A stretch of 64,000 nt of DNA, taken from positions 2,935,001 through 2,999,000 of the forward strand of contig CP016093.1 of NCBI GenBank assembly GCA_001664005.1, given 5' to 3'. The DNA comes from Rhizobiales bacterium NRL2. GTDB taxonomy: Bacteria; Pseudomonadota; Alphaproteobacteria; Minwuiales; Minwuiaceae. Both the position numbers and the translations under genes were made by a program. Positions 19,855 to 28,675 of this stretch are shown in pieces; position 1 is the stretch's first letter, and every line of letters begins with the position of its first letter. A model generated the notes under the pieces. The model saw only the letters and a list, made by a program, of their open reading frames with translations. It did no database searches and was not told where the DNA came from.

Positions 19855-21188
19855 GCGCCAGCGAGCGGCCGTCGCTGGGCCGGGTCTGGATCCTGGCCTG
19901 GCCGATCATCCTGTCCAACGTCACCACACCCCTGCTGGGCATGGTGGACACTGCGGTGGTGGGTCACCTGCCCGGCCCCGAGCACATCGGCGGCGTCGCC
20001 ATCGGCGCGCTGGTCTTCACCTCGGTGTTCTGGCTGTTCGGTTTTCTCAGGATGGGGACCAGCGGCTTCGCGGCGCAGGCCGCCGGCGCCGAAGACGCGC
20101 CCGAGATCGCGGCGGTGCTGGGCCGTGCCATCCTGCTGGCCGCGGGTCTGGGTCTGATCCTGCTGGCGCTGCAGGCGCCGATCTGGTGGGCGGCGCGCGA
20201 CCTGTTCGACGCCAGCGCCGCGGTGCAGACGCTCGCCGGCGAATATTTCTTCGTCCGCATCTGGTGCGCGCCGGCGACCCTGATGAACTATGCCCTGCTG
20301 GGCTGGTTCATCGGTCTGCAGCACACGCGCGTGGCGCTGCTGATCCAGATCTGGCTGAACGGCGTCAACATCGTCCTCGACCTGGTCTTCGTCGTCGGCC
20401 TGGAAATGGGCGTGCCGGGCGTGGCCTGGGCGACGCTGGCCGGCGAATGGTCCGCCGCGGCCCTGGGTCTGCTCGTCGCCGGCCGTATGATCCGGCGGCG
20501 CGGCACGGCGCTCAGCCTGCCGCGAATCCTCGACATAGGCCGGCTCAAGCGCTTCTTCCGCGCCAATATGGACATCATGATCCGGACCGCGTGCCTGATC
20601 TTCTCCTTCGCCTTCTTCACGCGGGAAGCGGCGCAGTTCGGCGACCTGGCGCTGGCGGCCAATGCGGTGCTGCTGCAGATGGTCCATATGACCGCCTATG
20701 GTCTGGACGGATTCGCCTTCGCCGCAGAGGCGCTGGTCGGCGCCGCGATCGGCCGGCGCAGCCACGCCGCGCTGCGTGGCGCGGTCGTGGCGAGCACGAT
20801 CTGGGCGGGAATTGTCGCCGTCGCCATCGCGCTGCTCTATCTCGCCGCAGGGGACCTCATCGTCGCTCTGATGACCGATCAGGAGGCGGTGCGCACGACG
20901 GCCGGCGCCTATCTGCCCTGGGTGGCGCTCTACCCGCTGGTGGCGATCTGGTGCTTTCAGCTCGATGGCGTCTTCATCGGCGCCACCCAGACCGCCGACA
21001 TGCGCAACGCGATGCTGGCCAGCCTGGCGATCTACATGGCCGCGGTGCTGACCTTGCCGGCGATGTGGGGCAATCACGGGCTGTGGGCCACGCTGATGGT
21101 GCTGAACCTGGCGCGCGGTGCGACCCTCGCGGCGCTCTATCCCAGGGTCGAGCGGCGGACGGCGCCGGCGGTCAGTCCAGAGGCTTGA
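19851..21188 (+). CDS. MATE-family efflux transporter (DinF-like)
   Basis: 445 residues with about twelve hydrophobic segments. The family start WPIILSNVTTPLLGMVDTAVVGHL and the repeat FGFLRMGTSGFAAQA are characteristic of the DinF branch. MATE proteins export drugs or metabolites in exchange for Na+ or H+. The ATG overlaps the stop of the FAD oxidoreductase, so the two are coupled and the transporter might handle a related amine; this is inference. The last 17 bases overlap the small convergent gene. Confidence 0.93.
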   Translation: MSASERPSLGRVWILAWPIILSNVTTPLLGMVDTAVVGHLPGPEHIGGVAIGALVFTSVFWLFGFLRMGTSGFAAQAAGAEDAPEIAAVLGRAILLAAGLGLILLALQAPIWWAARDLFDASAAVQTLAGEYFFVRIWCAPATLMNYALLGWFIGLQHTRVALLIQIWLNGVNIVLDLVFVVGLEMGVPGVAWATLAGEWSAAALGLLVAGRMIRRRGTALSLPRILDIGRLKRFFRANMDIMIRTACLIFSFAFFTREAAQFGDLALAANAVLLQMVHMTAYGLDGFAFAAEALVGAAIGRRSHAALRGAVVASTIWAGIVAVAIALLYLAAGDLIVALMTDQEAVRTTAGAYLPWVALYPLVAIWCFQLDGVFIGATQTADMRNAMLASLAIYMAAVLTLPAMWGNHGLWATLMVLNLARGATLAALYPRVERRTAPAVSPEA

Positions 21189-21414
21189 TGTTGTTGATGG
21201 CGAACTTGTTGACCAGCGTGATCTCACCGGTCCGCGAGTCTTCAAGCGGGAAGAACATGCCCGGTTCGTTCAGCAGGTCCTGCACGCGCTGGGTGGCGCG
21301 GATGAACACGCTGCCTTCCAGCTCCGTGCCGTCCGTCATCAGGATCAGGGTGTCGACCTTGATCTTGGGAACGTAGTTTTTGCGCGAGGACATGGATTCG
21401 ACCGTCTTCTTCAT
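21172..21414 (-). CDS. Small conserved-looking protein of unknown function
   Basis: 80 residues: MKKTVESMSSRKNYVPKIKV at the start, then LILMTDGTELEGSVFIRA, LNEPGMFFPLED and a C-terminal VNKFAINNIKPLD. The predicted secondary structure is mostly beta. There is no signal peptide or membrane segment. It looks like a small single-domain protein with coding-type composition, and I do not recognise a characterised family. An internal ATG at 21393 (MSSRKNYV) is an alternative start. It overlaps the MATE gene 3' end by 17 bases and sits upstream of an AbrB-type transporter gene's end. Confidence 0.7.
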   Translation of the reverse strand: MKKTVESMSSRKNYVPKIKVDTLILMTDGTELEGSVFIRATQRVQDLLNEPGMFFPLEDSRTGEITLVNKFAINNIKPLD

Positions 21415-21437
21415 GCCGCCAATCTAGGCGGCGAGGG

Positions 21438-22508
21438 TTAACGACCCGTTTCCCGGGATCTGCGGGCGCCGATCCGGAACAGCGACGGCCCGAGGACCAC
21501 GATCATCATGATCCGGCAGATGTGCATGGTCGAAACAAAGGCCGTATCGATGCCGAGCGCAAGGGCTATCAGCGACATTTCCGCCAGTCCGCCGGGCGCC
21601 AGCACCAGGATCATGGCCTCGGGCCGGATGCCGATCATGTCCGCGCTGGCCAGCGTGATCAGCACCGCCAGCCCCAGCAGCAGGACCGAGGTTCCCAACG
21701 CAAGGCTGGCCACGCGCCAGATCATGGAAAACGCCGTGCCGACGAAGCGGCTGCCCACGGCCGCGCCCAGGACGAGTTGCGCCGCGGCCACCGGCACCGG
21801 CGGCGGCGTCACTGCCGTGAGGCCCAGCAGGTGGACCAGCGCGGAAAGAATCATGGGCCCGACCAGGGCCGCCGCCGGCACGCGGCAGAGACTGGCCAGC
21901 GGCCAGCCGAGCGCGGCGCAAGCCACCAGGATCAGCCAGTCCACCGGCGCCGCATCCACGCCCGGCGCCTCGGGCATGATCGACGGCACGTCGGCGCCCA
22001 GCACCAGCCGGAACCAGAAGGGGATGATCAGGATGATGGAAATGACCCGGATGGTGTGGACCAGCGAGACCTTCCGCGAATCGCCGCCCATTTCCTCGCT
22101 GGCCAGAACCATCTCCCCTAGACCGCCGGGGGTGGACGAGAAATAGGCGGTGATCGGATCGAAGCCGCCGACACGGCGCAGGAAGACATAGCTGAGCAGG
22201 CTGCCGACCACGACGAACCCGGTGAGAATGCCGAGGGCCGCCGCCCACTGGCCCATGCGGTCGGCCACCTCCGGCGAGAAGGCACTGCCCAGGAAGACGC
22301 CCAGGATGCTGACCATGACCGAGCGGAAACGGCGGTCCAGCGCCGGCCGCAGCCCGCCGATGGCGGCGGCGGAGACGAAGATCATCGATCCCAGCATCCA
22401 GGCCAGCGGCATCTGCAGCCAGAAGAACAGCGCCCCGCCGGCCGCGCCAACGCCAAGCGCGAGGGCGTGGCCACGCCAGTCAACCGATGCCGGACGCTCC
22501 CGGATCAA
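21438..22508 (-). CDS. AbrB-family membrane protein (putative transporter)
   Basis: 356 residues from TTG 22508, which overlaps the stop of the preceding aspartoacylase-like gene (TTGA). It has roughly ten hydrophobic segments and the duplicated AbrB core: FLGSAFSPEVADRMGQWAA, FDPITAYFSSTPGGLGEMV, then AAVGSRFVGTAF and LVLAPGGLAEMSLIALALG. The repeated PGG[LF]xEM motif marks the family, annotated as AbrB or ammonia monooxygenase-like regulators, with unproven transport activity. A longer frame to 22859 lies inside the upstream gene and is rejected. Operon context links it to an amidohydrolase-like enzyme. Confidence 0.88.
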   Translation of the reverse strand: MIRERPASVDWRGHALALGVGAAGGALFFWLQMPLAWMLGSMIFVSAAAIGGLRPALDRRFRSVMVSILGVFLGSAFSPEVADRMGQWAAALGILTGFVVVGSLLSYVFLRRVGGFDPITAYFSSTPGGLGEMVLASEEMGGDSRKVSLVHTIRVISIILIIPFWFRLVLGADVPSIMPEAPGVDAAPVDWLILVACAALGWPLASLCRVPAAALVGPMILSALVHLLGLTAVTPPPVPVAAAQLVLGAAVGSRFVGTAFSMIWRVASLALGTSVLLLGLAVLITLASADMIGIRPEAMILVLAPGGLAEMSLIALALGIDTAFVSTMHICRIMMIVVLGPSLFRIGARRSRETGR

Positions 22509-23506
22509 GCCACATACCGTCCCAGCCGGACCGCGGTCTGGCCGGTGGCCAGCCGTCTGGAGGGCATGATCAGCACGCAATTGTCGTAGGGTGTCTCGAC
22601 CGGCCGGCCCCCGTCGTGACCGATCACGGTGCCGGCCTTTTCGATCATGTCGAGATTCTCGGGATTGCCGACGAAGCGGAAACTCTGACCGCGGATCGTC
22701 ACCCGGTCGGTCACTTCGATGACACGCGGCGCGGGCCGCTCCGGCCAGTCGCAGATCCGCCGCGCCACATCCGGACGCAGCGTTCCCGTGGCTGTCAGAA
22801 ATCGCGCCAGCACCTCCGTGGCGTTGTCCGCAGCAGCCGGATCGCGGTGCTGGCCGCATTCGGCCAGCAATGCCGTGCGCGTTCCGTTCGCGGCGCCGAA
22901 ACCACCGAAATCCCGCATCCGCCGGCCGGCGGCGTGGCCCGGGTCGGCGACAACGATGCGTGGAAATCCGACCCGGATGGCAAGCGCCCGGCCCCGCTCA
23001 GCGGTCCCTGCAAGCATCAGCGGTTCGCCGCCCGTCTGCATCGAATGCAGATCCAGCATCAGATCCGCCTGCTCGATCAGCGGCCTGATCCGCCGGGCGC
23101 GGTGGAGTTCGCTGGACCGCCGCGGGCTGTCCAGCGTTTCCGCGTCCCAGAGCCGGTTGAAATCCTCGTCGACGAAACGCGCCCGGGCGGGCGCAGCGGG
23201 GTCGAAACCCAGATAGGCGGCGACATTGCAGAAGCAGAACGTCAGTGCGCCGCGCTCGGGACGCGGTTCCGTCGCCAGGGCCCGGACCAGCGCATGCACG
23301 CCGCACAGTTCGTTGCCGTGAACGACGGCCGCCACCAGGACCTCGGGGCCCGGCCGGCCGCTGTCGAAACGATGCGCATAGTCGATGCCGGTATTGCCTC
23401 GGCGCAGACCCGACAGGTCGATCGGCATCAGATCTGCGCGTGCGGCTTGTTTTTCCATCGCCTCGTCCGGTCCCGCTGATTCACGGTTCTGTAGCATCGG
23501 CGTCAT
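22505..23506 (-). CDS. Succinylglutamate desuccinylase/aspartoacylase-family protein
   Basis: 333 residues if started at the ATG that overlaps the methyltransferase stop (23506); ATG 23458 is an alternative giving 317. The M14-like zinc hydrolase core is visible: VLVAAVVHGNELCGVHALVRAL (H and E ligands), FVDEDFNRLW, and LMLDLHSMQTGGEPL (third His). Such enzymes deacylate N-acyl amino acids or related amides. It is translationally coupled both ways: to the methyltransferase upstream (ATGA) and to the AbrB-type transporter downstream (TTGA). The natural substrate is not evident. Confidence 0.88.
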   Translation of the reverse strand: MTPMLQNRESAGPDEAMEKQAARADLMPIDLSGLRRGNTGIDYAHRFDSGRPGPEVLVAAVVHGNELCGVHALVRALATEPRPERGALTFCFCNVAAYLGFDPAAPARARFVDEDFNRLWDAETLDSPRRSSELHRARRIRPLIEQADLMLDLHSMQTGGEPLMLAGTAERGRALAIRVGFPRIVVADPGHAAGRRMRDFGGFGAANGTRTALLAECGQHRDPAAADNATEVLARFLTATGTLRPDVARRICDWPERPAPRVIEVTDRVTIRGQSFRFVGNPENLDMIEKAGTVIGHDGGRPVETPYDNCVLIMPSRRLATGQTAVRLGRYVA

Positions 23507-24024
23507 GGCCGGTCCATGTCCGGACGCCTGGCCGCGATCTTCTGGCGGACCGCCGGCTGCGGACCCGGCTCGAAGCCGTGCCGGTAGTCCAGGACTTCCA
23601 GCTCCGTGCCGACAGCCTCCAGCAACTCGTTGGGTCTCAGAAGGAAATCCGGATTGCGGGGCCGGCCGAAGGCCTCGTTGCCGGCGGCGAAGGTCTCGTA
23701 GATCAACACCCCGCCCGGCGCCACGGCGGCGATGACCTCCGGCAGCAGGAGCCGCCAGAGATAATTGGTGACGATGACGCCGCCGAATCGCCGGCCCGCC
23801 AGGGGCCAGGCCGCCGCCTCCAGGTCTGCGGCCATGATCTCCACCCCGCCGTCGTCCGCGAAGGCGTTCAGCCCGGCCGTATCCCGATCGACCGCGATCA
23901 CCGCCAGGCCGGCCCGGCGGCAAAGCCGCACATGCCGTCCTGACCCCGCGGCCAGATCCAGCACGGCGCTGCCCGCCGGCACGAAGTCGAGATGACGCAT
24001 CACCCATGAACTGGCCGGCGGCAT
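23503..24024 (-). CDS. Class I SAM-dependent methyltransferase
   Basis: 173 residues, a short stand-alone Rossmann methyltransferase, with GAAAGGACG before the ATG. Motif I is AVLDLAAGSGRHVRLCRRAG, the acidic residue for the ribose is in IAVDRD, and motif IV-like IVTNYLWRLLLPE follows. The family is close to the TehB/UbiE-like enzymes. It is the first gene of a coupled three-gene operon with the aspartoacylase-like enzyme and the AbrB-type transporter. The substrate is unknown. Confidence 0.88.
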   Translation of the reverse strand: MPPASSWVMRHLDFVPAGSAVLDLAAGSGRHVRLCRRAGLAVIAVDRDTAGLNAFADDGGVEIMAADLEAAAWPLAGRRFGGVIVTNYLWRLLLPEVIAAVAPGGVLIYETFAAGNEAFGRPRNPDFLLRPNELLEAVGTELEVLDYRHGFEPGPQPAVRQKIAARRPDMDRP

Positions 24025-24114
24025 GATCGTCCTTTCTTGTGTTTCCCGCCCGAGTTGACCATTTATGACGCACCGGCGGCGTTCGCCACCTCCCTGTCAC
24101 ATGTCCAAGCGAAT

Positions 24115-24528
24115 ATGATCAGCTTCGATCTCAGGTGCAGTTCCGATCATGTCTTCGAGGGCTGGTTCGGCTCCAGCGCGGATTTCGAGGACCAGTCCGC
24201 GCGCGGTCTCGTCACCTGCCCCGTCTGCGGAAATGGCGAGGTGCGCAAGGCGCTGATGGCGCCCAATGTGGCCTCCCGCAAGGGCGGCGACGAGGCGGGG
24301 GTCGATCCCCGGCAGATGTACGTCATGCTGAAGAAGCTGCGCCGCGAGGTGGAGAAGAACGCCGACTATGTCGGGCCGCGCTTCGCCGAGGAAGCGCGCC
24401 GCATCCACTATGGCGAGAGCGATCCCCGAGGAATCTACGGGGAAAGCACCGCCGAGGAAGCCGAGGCGCTGCGCGAGGAAGGCGTCGAATTCACCCGGAT
24501 ACCCTGGGTACCCGACGCCGAGAACTGA
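24115..24528 (+). CDS. DUF1178-family protein
   Basis: 137 residues from ATG 24115 (MISFDLRCSSDHVFEGWFGSS). An in-frame ATG at 24037 adds residues unlike the family. The DUF1178 pattern is clear: C8 and H12 near the start, CPVCGNGEVRKALMAP about 30 residues later, suggesting a small zinc site, then RREVEKNADYVGPRFAEEAR and IHYGESDPRGIYGESTAEEA. The family is widespread in alphaproteobacteria and has no established function. It converges with the FAD oxidoreductase gene, with a 6-base gap. Confidence 0.92.
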   Translation: MISFDLRCSSDHVFEGWFGSSADFEDQSARGLVTCPVCGNGEVRKALMAPNVASRKGGDEAGVDPRQMYVMLKKLRREVEKNADYVGPRFAEEARRIHYGESDPRGIYGESTAEEAEALREEGVEFTRIPWVPDAEN

Positions 24529-24534
24529 TCCCCC

Positions 24535-25806
24535 TCAGAGACGGTCCCGCAACCTGTACCAGAGCCGGAACAGCGCCAGCAGCGGCTGACGCAGTGCCGC
24601 GCCGCCGGGAAACCGGCCATGCTGAACCGAAGCGAAGACATCGAAGCGGGCGGCATCGCCGGCGATGGCCTCGGCGATCACCTGACCCGCCATGCCGGTC
24701 AGCGCCACGCCCTGACCCGAGAAGCCGTGCGCATAGTAGAGACGCCTGCCGATACGGCCGATGTCCGGCAGCCGGTTGCGGGTGATCGAGACCCGCCCGC
24801 CCCAGGCGTGGTCGATGTCGATGCCGGCAAGTGCCGGATAGACGCGCGCGATCCGCCGGCCAAGCAGCCGCGCGCCGTCCTCGGCGCCGTCCCGGCCGCG
24901 ATAGCTGACGCCGCCGCCGAACAGCAGGCGGGCGTCAGGTGTGAAACGATAGTAGTCCAGAGCGACATGCGTGTCGCAGACGCACTCGCCGCCGGGCAGC
25001 AGGCCGGCCCGCTCCTCCCCGGTCAGCGGGCGGGTGGCCACGACCCAGGTGCCGACCGGCATGGCGCGGGAGCCGAGCGGCGGCAACAGGCCGTCGAGAT
25101 AGGCGTTGGCGGCGACCAGCACATGGGACGCCCTGACGGCCCCGCGCGCCGTACGGACGACGCCGTTCTCGCCATCGACGGAGATCGCCGGGGAATGCTC
25201 GTGCAGGACCGCGCCCCGGGTCTCCGCCGCGGCGGCGAGACCCAGGAGGTACTTCAACGGATGCAGATGGCCCGAACGCGGGTCGCGCAGACCGCCGTGA
25301 TAGATGCCACTGCCGGTGGCGGCCGCTGTCGCTGCGGGATCCAGAAGTTCCAGATGGCTGTAGCCGAAGCTCTCCGCGAGCACCTCGCGTTCACGGCGCA
25401 GGGGCTCCATGTGGCTGGCTCTGGCGGCTGCGTAGATGAAACCCCGGCGCAGATCGCAGTCGATGCCGTGTTCGGCCACGCGCCGGTCGATCAGACTCAC
25501 CGCCTCCTCGGCCATCGCCCACAGCGCGCGGGCGGGTTCGATGCCCAGGCGCGCGGCCAGCGACACTGCATCGGCTGAGAACCCGTAGTTGATCTGACCG
25601 CCATTGCGTCCGCTGGCGCCGGCGCCGATGCGTTTCGCCTCCAGCAGCCGGACGTCGAAGCCGCGCGCGGCCAGCTCCAGAGCCGCGCCGACCCCTGTGA
25701 AGCCGCCGCCGACGATGCAGATGTCGGCGCGCACCTCGCCCTCCAGCGCGGCACGCGGCGGCGTGTCGGGCGCCGTCGCCTCGTAATATGTCTCCGTACG
25801 TGTCAT
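24535..25806 (-). CDS. FAD-dependent oxidoreductase (PuuB/OrdL-like)
   Basis: 423 residues from ATG 25806 (MTRTETYYEATAPDTPP). FAD motif ICIVGGGFTGVGAALELAARG, then GASGRNGGQINYGFSADAV and the C-terminal YYAHGFSGQGVALTGMAGQV. This is the gamma-glutamylputrescine oxidase/glycine oxidase-like family. The C-terminal stretch LLALFRLWYRLRDRL is typical of PuuB-like members. It is divergent from an SLC13-type transporter with a 107-base shared control region. A paralogue lies at 18526-19854. The natural amine substrate is not determinable. Confidence 0.9.
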   Translation of the reverse strand: MTRTETYYEATAPDTPPRAALEGEVRADICIVGGGFTGVGAALELAARGFDVRLLEAKRIGAGASGRNGGQINYGFSADAVSLAARLGIEPARALWAMAEEAVSLIDRRVAEHGIDCDLRRGFIYAAARASHMEPLRREREVLAESFGYSHLELLDPAATAAATGSGIYHGGLRDPRSGHLHPLKYLLGLAAAAETRGAVLHEHSPAISVDGENGVVRTARGAVRASHVLVAANAYLDGLLPPLGSRAMPVGTWVVATRPLTGEERAGLLPGGECVCDTHVALDYYRFTPDARLLFGGGVSYRGRDGAEDGARLLGRRIARVYPALAGIDIDHAWGGRVSITRNRLPDIGRIGRRLYYAHGFSGQGVALTGMAGQVIAEAIAGDAARFDVFASVQHGRFPGGAALRQPLLALFRLWYRLRDRL

Positions 25807-25913
25807 CGACGTCTCTGTGGTTCCGGAAAGGTTGCTCGGGACCGTCGGCTTGTGGGCGTGCAGACGCCCGATCATATTGCGGCTTGAGCTTCGGCGCGCA
25901 GGAGATTCGCCAT

Positions 25914-27767
25914 ATGGCGATGGTGGAACCGACATTGCAGATGTGGCTGGTGCTGGGCGTCATCGCCGTCGCGGTCGCCGTCTATGCCAGCGAACGGCTC
26001 TCGATCGAGCTGACCTCGCTGCTCGTTGTCGCCGCGCTGACCGCGACCTTCCACTTCCTCCCGGCGACGCCGTTGCCGGAAATGCCGGCGATCAACACCC
26101 GCGCTCTGCTTGCCGGCCTGGCCGATCCGGCGCTGATCACGGTGCTGGCCCTGATGGTGATCGGCCAGGGCATGATCCGTACAGGCGCGCTGGATGCACC
26201 CATCCGGCGCATGGCGGCGTTGCGCAAAATTCACCCCTTTCTGGCGGTCTTTGCGGGCTTGGTCACCGTAGCGGTGACCAGCGGCATTCTGAACAACACC
26301 CCGGTGGTCGTCATCTTCATTCCCATCATGGTCGCCCTGTCGGCACAGCTCCGCCGGAGCGCCAGCCGCGTGATGATTCCACTGAGCTACGCAGCGATCC
26401 TGGGCGGCATGACCACGCTGATCGGCTCCTCGACCAACCTGCTGGTCGCCGCGGCGGCGAAGAACGCCGGCGCCGAGGCCATCGGCTTCTTCGACTTCAC
26501 CCTGATCGGCGTGATGCTGGCTTCGGTGGGCCTCGTCTACGTCATCTTCGTCGCCCCGAAACTGCTGCCGGACCGGTCCAGCTACGCCCAGAGCCTGACG
26601 GAGGGCGTCGCGGGCAAGCAGTTCATCGCCCAGATCGATATCCGATCCGGCTCCTCCCTGATCGGCGAGACCGCCCGGGCGGGGCTTTTCCCCAGCCTGC
26701 CGGGCATCACCGTGCGCCTGATCCAGCGGCGCGAGGAATCGATCCTGCCGCCCTTCGACGGCATCGAACTGCAGGCCGGCGACGAACTCATCGTGGCCGC
26801 GACGCGCAAGTCGCTCACGGAGGCCATCAGCCGGACACCGGACCTGCGGTCGGCGCTGCACGCCAGCGACGACCTGCCCGCGGCGGACGACAACGAGCAG
26901 AAGATGGACCGCGACTTCGTGCTGGCCGAGGTCGTGGTGGCGCCGGCAAGCCGGATCATCGGCCGCAACCTGGCGCAGATCGTCTTTCACACCCGCACGC
27001 GCTGCACCGTCATCGGCATCCAGCGGCGCAGCCGGATGATCCGCCAGGGCCTGCACGATATCCGCCTGGAGGCGGGCGACGTGCTGCTGCTGCTGGGACA
27101 CCGCACCGACGTGCAGCGTCTGCGCGGCAACCGCGACGTCATCCTGCAGGAATGGTCGGCCGACGATCTGCCGGCCATCGAGTACGCCGGCCGGTCGACC
27201 CTGATCTTCGCCAGCGTGGTCGCCGCCGCCGCCACCGGCGTGCTGCCCATTGTCGTGGCGGCCCTGCTGGGGGCCGCGGCGATGCTGCTGACAGGCTGCC
27301 TCAACATCCACCAGGCCATGCGCGCCATGGACCGCCGCGTGGCGCTGATGATCTGGGCCGCGCTGGCCATGGGCACCGCGCTCCACGGCACAGGCGGCGC
27401 GTCCTTCATCGCCCAGAACCTGATGACCGCGCTGGACGGGGCGCCGCCGCTGGCGGTGCTGTCGGTGTATTTCCTGATCGTGGCCGGTTTCACCAACATC
27501 CTGTCGAACAACGCCACGGCCGTGCTGTTCACGCCGATCGGGATCGGCCTTGCCCAGTCGCTGCAGATCGACTGGGAGGTGTTCATTTTCGCCACCCTGT
27601 TCGCCGCCAACTGTTCCTTCGCGACGCCCATGGGCTACCAGACCAACCTGCTGGTCATGGGCCCAGGCCATTATCGGTTCGCGGACTATCTGAGAGCCGG
27701 CATTCCGCTGATCCTCATCATCTGGGCCGCCTACACCGCGGTCGCCGCCGTGATCTACGATCTTTAG
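25914..27767 (+). CDS. SLC13-type permease with two RCK_C (TrkA-C) domains
   Basis: 617 residues from ATG 25914 (GGAG nine bases upstream). The layout is permease half, soluble insert, permease half. The first half holds GILNNTPVVVIFIPIMVALS and GGMTTLIGSSTNLLVAA, the SNT signature of the DASS/SLC13 family. Two TrkA-C-like domains occupy roughly residues 225-300 (GKQFIAQIDIRSGSSLIG) and 310-395 (VLAEVVVAPASRIIGRNLAQ). The second half repeats NILSNNATAVLFTPI and SFATPMGYQTNLLVMG. It likely transports dicarboxylate, sulfate or a similar anion with Na+. The RCK_C domains may sense ligands. Confidence 0.92.
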   Translation: MAMVEPTLQMWLVLGVIAVAVAVYASERLSIELTSLLVVAALTATFHFLPATPLPEMPAINTRALLAGLADPALITVLALMVIGQGMIRTGALDAPIRRMAALRKIHPFLAVFAGLVTVAVTSGILNNTPVVVIFIPIMVALSAQLRRSASRVMIPLSYAAILGGMTTLIGSSTNLLVAAAAKNAGAEAIGFFDFTLIGVMLASVGLVYVIFVAPKLLPDRSSYAQSLTEGVAGKQFIAQIDIRSGSSLIGETARAGLFPSLPGITVRLIQRREESILPPFDGIELQAGDELIVAATRKSLTEAISRTPDLRSALHASDDLPAADDNEQKMDRDFVLAEVVVAPASRIIGRNLAQIVFHTRTRCTVIGIQRRSRMIRQGLHDIRLEAGDVLLLLGHRTDVQRLRGNRDVILQEWSADDLPAIEYAGRSTLIFASVVAAAATGVLPIVVAALLGAAAMLLTGCLNIHQAMRAMDRRVALMIWAALAMGTALHGTGGASFIAQNLMTALDGAPPLAVLSVYFLIVAGFTNILSNNATAVLFTPIGIGLAQSLQIDWEVFIFATLFAANCSFATPMGYQTNLLVMGPGHYRFADYLRAGIPLILIIWAAYTAVAAVIYDL

Positions 27768-27925
27768 GCCGAAGGTGCGGGGGGACGCTTGACCGCGGGC
27801 GCGGGAACACCAAGTCAGGGCTTCGCGCGGCGGTTTCCGACCTGCCGCATTCGGGGCGACGATCGCAATCGGGTTCGCGAAATCAGTTGCTGCAGGATCG
27901 CCATCACTGAATTACCCTTTCGAGC

Positions 27926-28675
27926 ATGAAGCGCGTCCAGATTCCGCTCAGGCACTTCTTCGCCACGCCGCCCACGCCCTGTCCGTATCTGTCAGGCAAG
28001 ATGGAACGCAAGGTCGTGACGCTGCTTTCGGGCGAGGAGCCGGATCACCTGCACAGCGTGCTTTCGACCGCAGGGTTCCGGCGCAGCCAGGATCTGGCCT
28101 ATCGCCCCGCCTGCGACGACTGCAACGCCTGCGTGCCGGTGCGCATTCCCGCCGCGCGGTTCAGGCCCAACCGGACCCAGCGCAAGAACTGGCGGCGCAA
28201 CAGCGACCTTCAGGCGCGGATCATGCCCGCGGTCGCGACGCGGGAGCATTACATCCTGTTCCGTCAGTACCTGTCGTCGCGCCATGCCGAAGGCGGCATG
28301 GCCGAGATGCGCTTCGGCGACTACCGCGCCATGATCGAGGATACGCCGGTCGACAGTTGTCTGGTCGAGTTCCGCGATCGGGAACAGACGTTACGCGCGG
28401 TATGTCTGACCGACCGGATGCAGGACGGCTTCTCGCTGGTCTACAGTTACTTCCGTCCCTCCGATGCAGCGCGCAGCTTGGGCACCTACATCGTCCAGTG
28501 GCATGTGCAGCACGCCATCGCCGAAGGCCTCGATCACGTCTATCTGGGCTACTGGATCGCCGACAGCCGCAAGATGTCCTACAAGTCGGCCTTCCGGCCC
28601 CTGGAGCAACTTACCGCCGATGGATGGGAAGACCTCGGCCGGGGCGAGGATAGCGCCGATCAGTTCGCGAACTGA
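27926..28675 (+). CDS. bpt: Aspartate/glutamate leucyltransferase (N-end rule)
   Basis: 249 residues. The family N-terminus HFFATPPTPCPYLSGKMERKV and the Cys cluster YRPACDDCNACVPVRI are characteristic, and the C-terminal GNAT-like catalytic half contains LGTYIVQWHVQHA and VYLGYWIADSRKMSYKSAF. Bpt attaches Leu from Leu-tRNA to proteins with N-terminal Asp or Glu, making them ClpS/ClpAP substrates. It is tail-to-tail with hspQ, overlapping it by 16 bases. Confidence 0.95.
   Translation: MKRVQIPLRHFFATPPTPCPYLSGKMERKVVTLLSGEEPDHLHSVLSTAGFRRSQDLAYRPACDDCNACVPVRIPAARFRPNRTQRKNWRRNSDLQARIMPAVATREHYILFRQYLSSRHAEGGMAEMRFGDYRAMIEDTPVDSCLVEFRDREQTLRAVCLTDRMQDGFSLVYSYFRPSDAARSLGTYIVQWHVQHAIAEGLDHVYLGYWIADSRKMSYKSAFRPLEQLTADGWEDLGRGEDSADQFAN

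Noticed and set aside
25817-27910. Long second plus-strand frame over the SLC13 gene (697 codons)
   Set aside because: It is an out-of-frame shadow of the transporter rich in Arg, Pro and Gly with no recognisable domain; high GC makes such frames long.
27768-27925. Possible tRNA in the gap before bpt (ggttcgcgaaatc resembles a T loop)
   Set aside because: No acceptor stem, anticodon arm or CCA end can be built around it.
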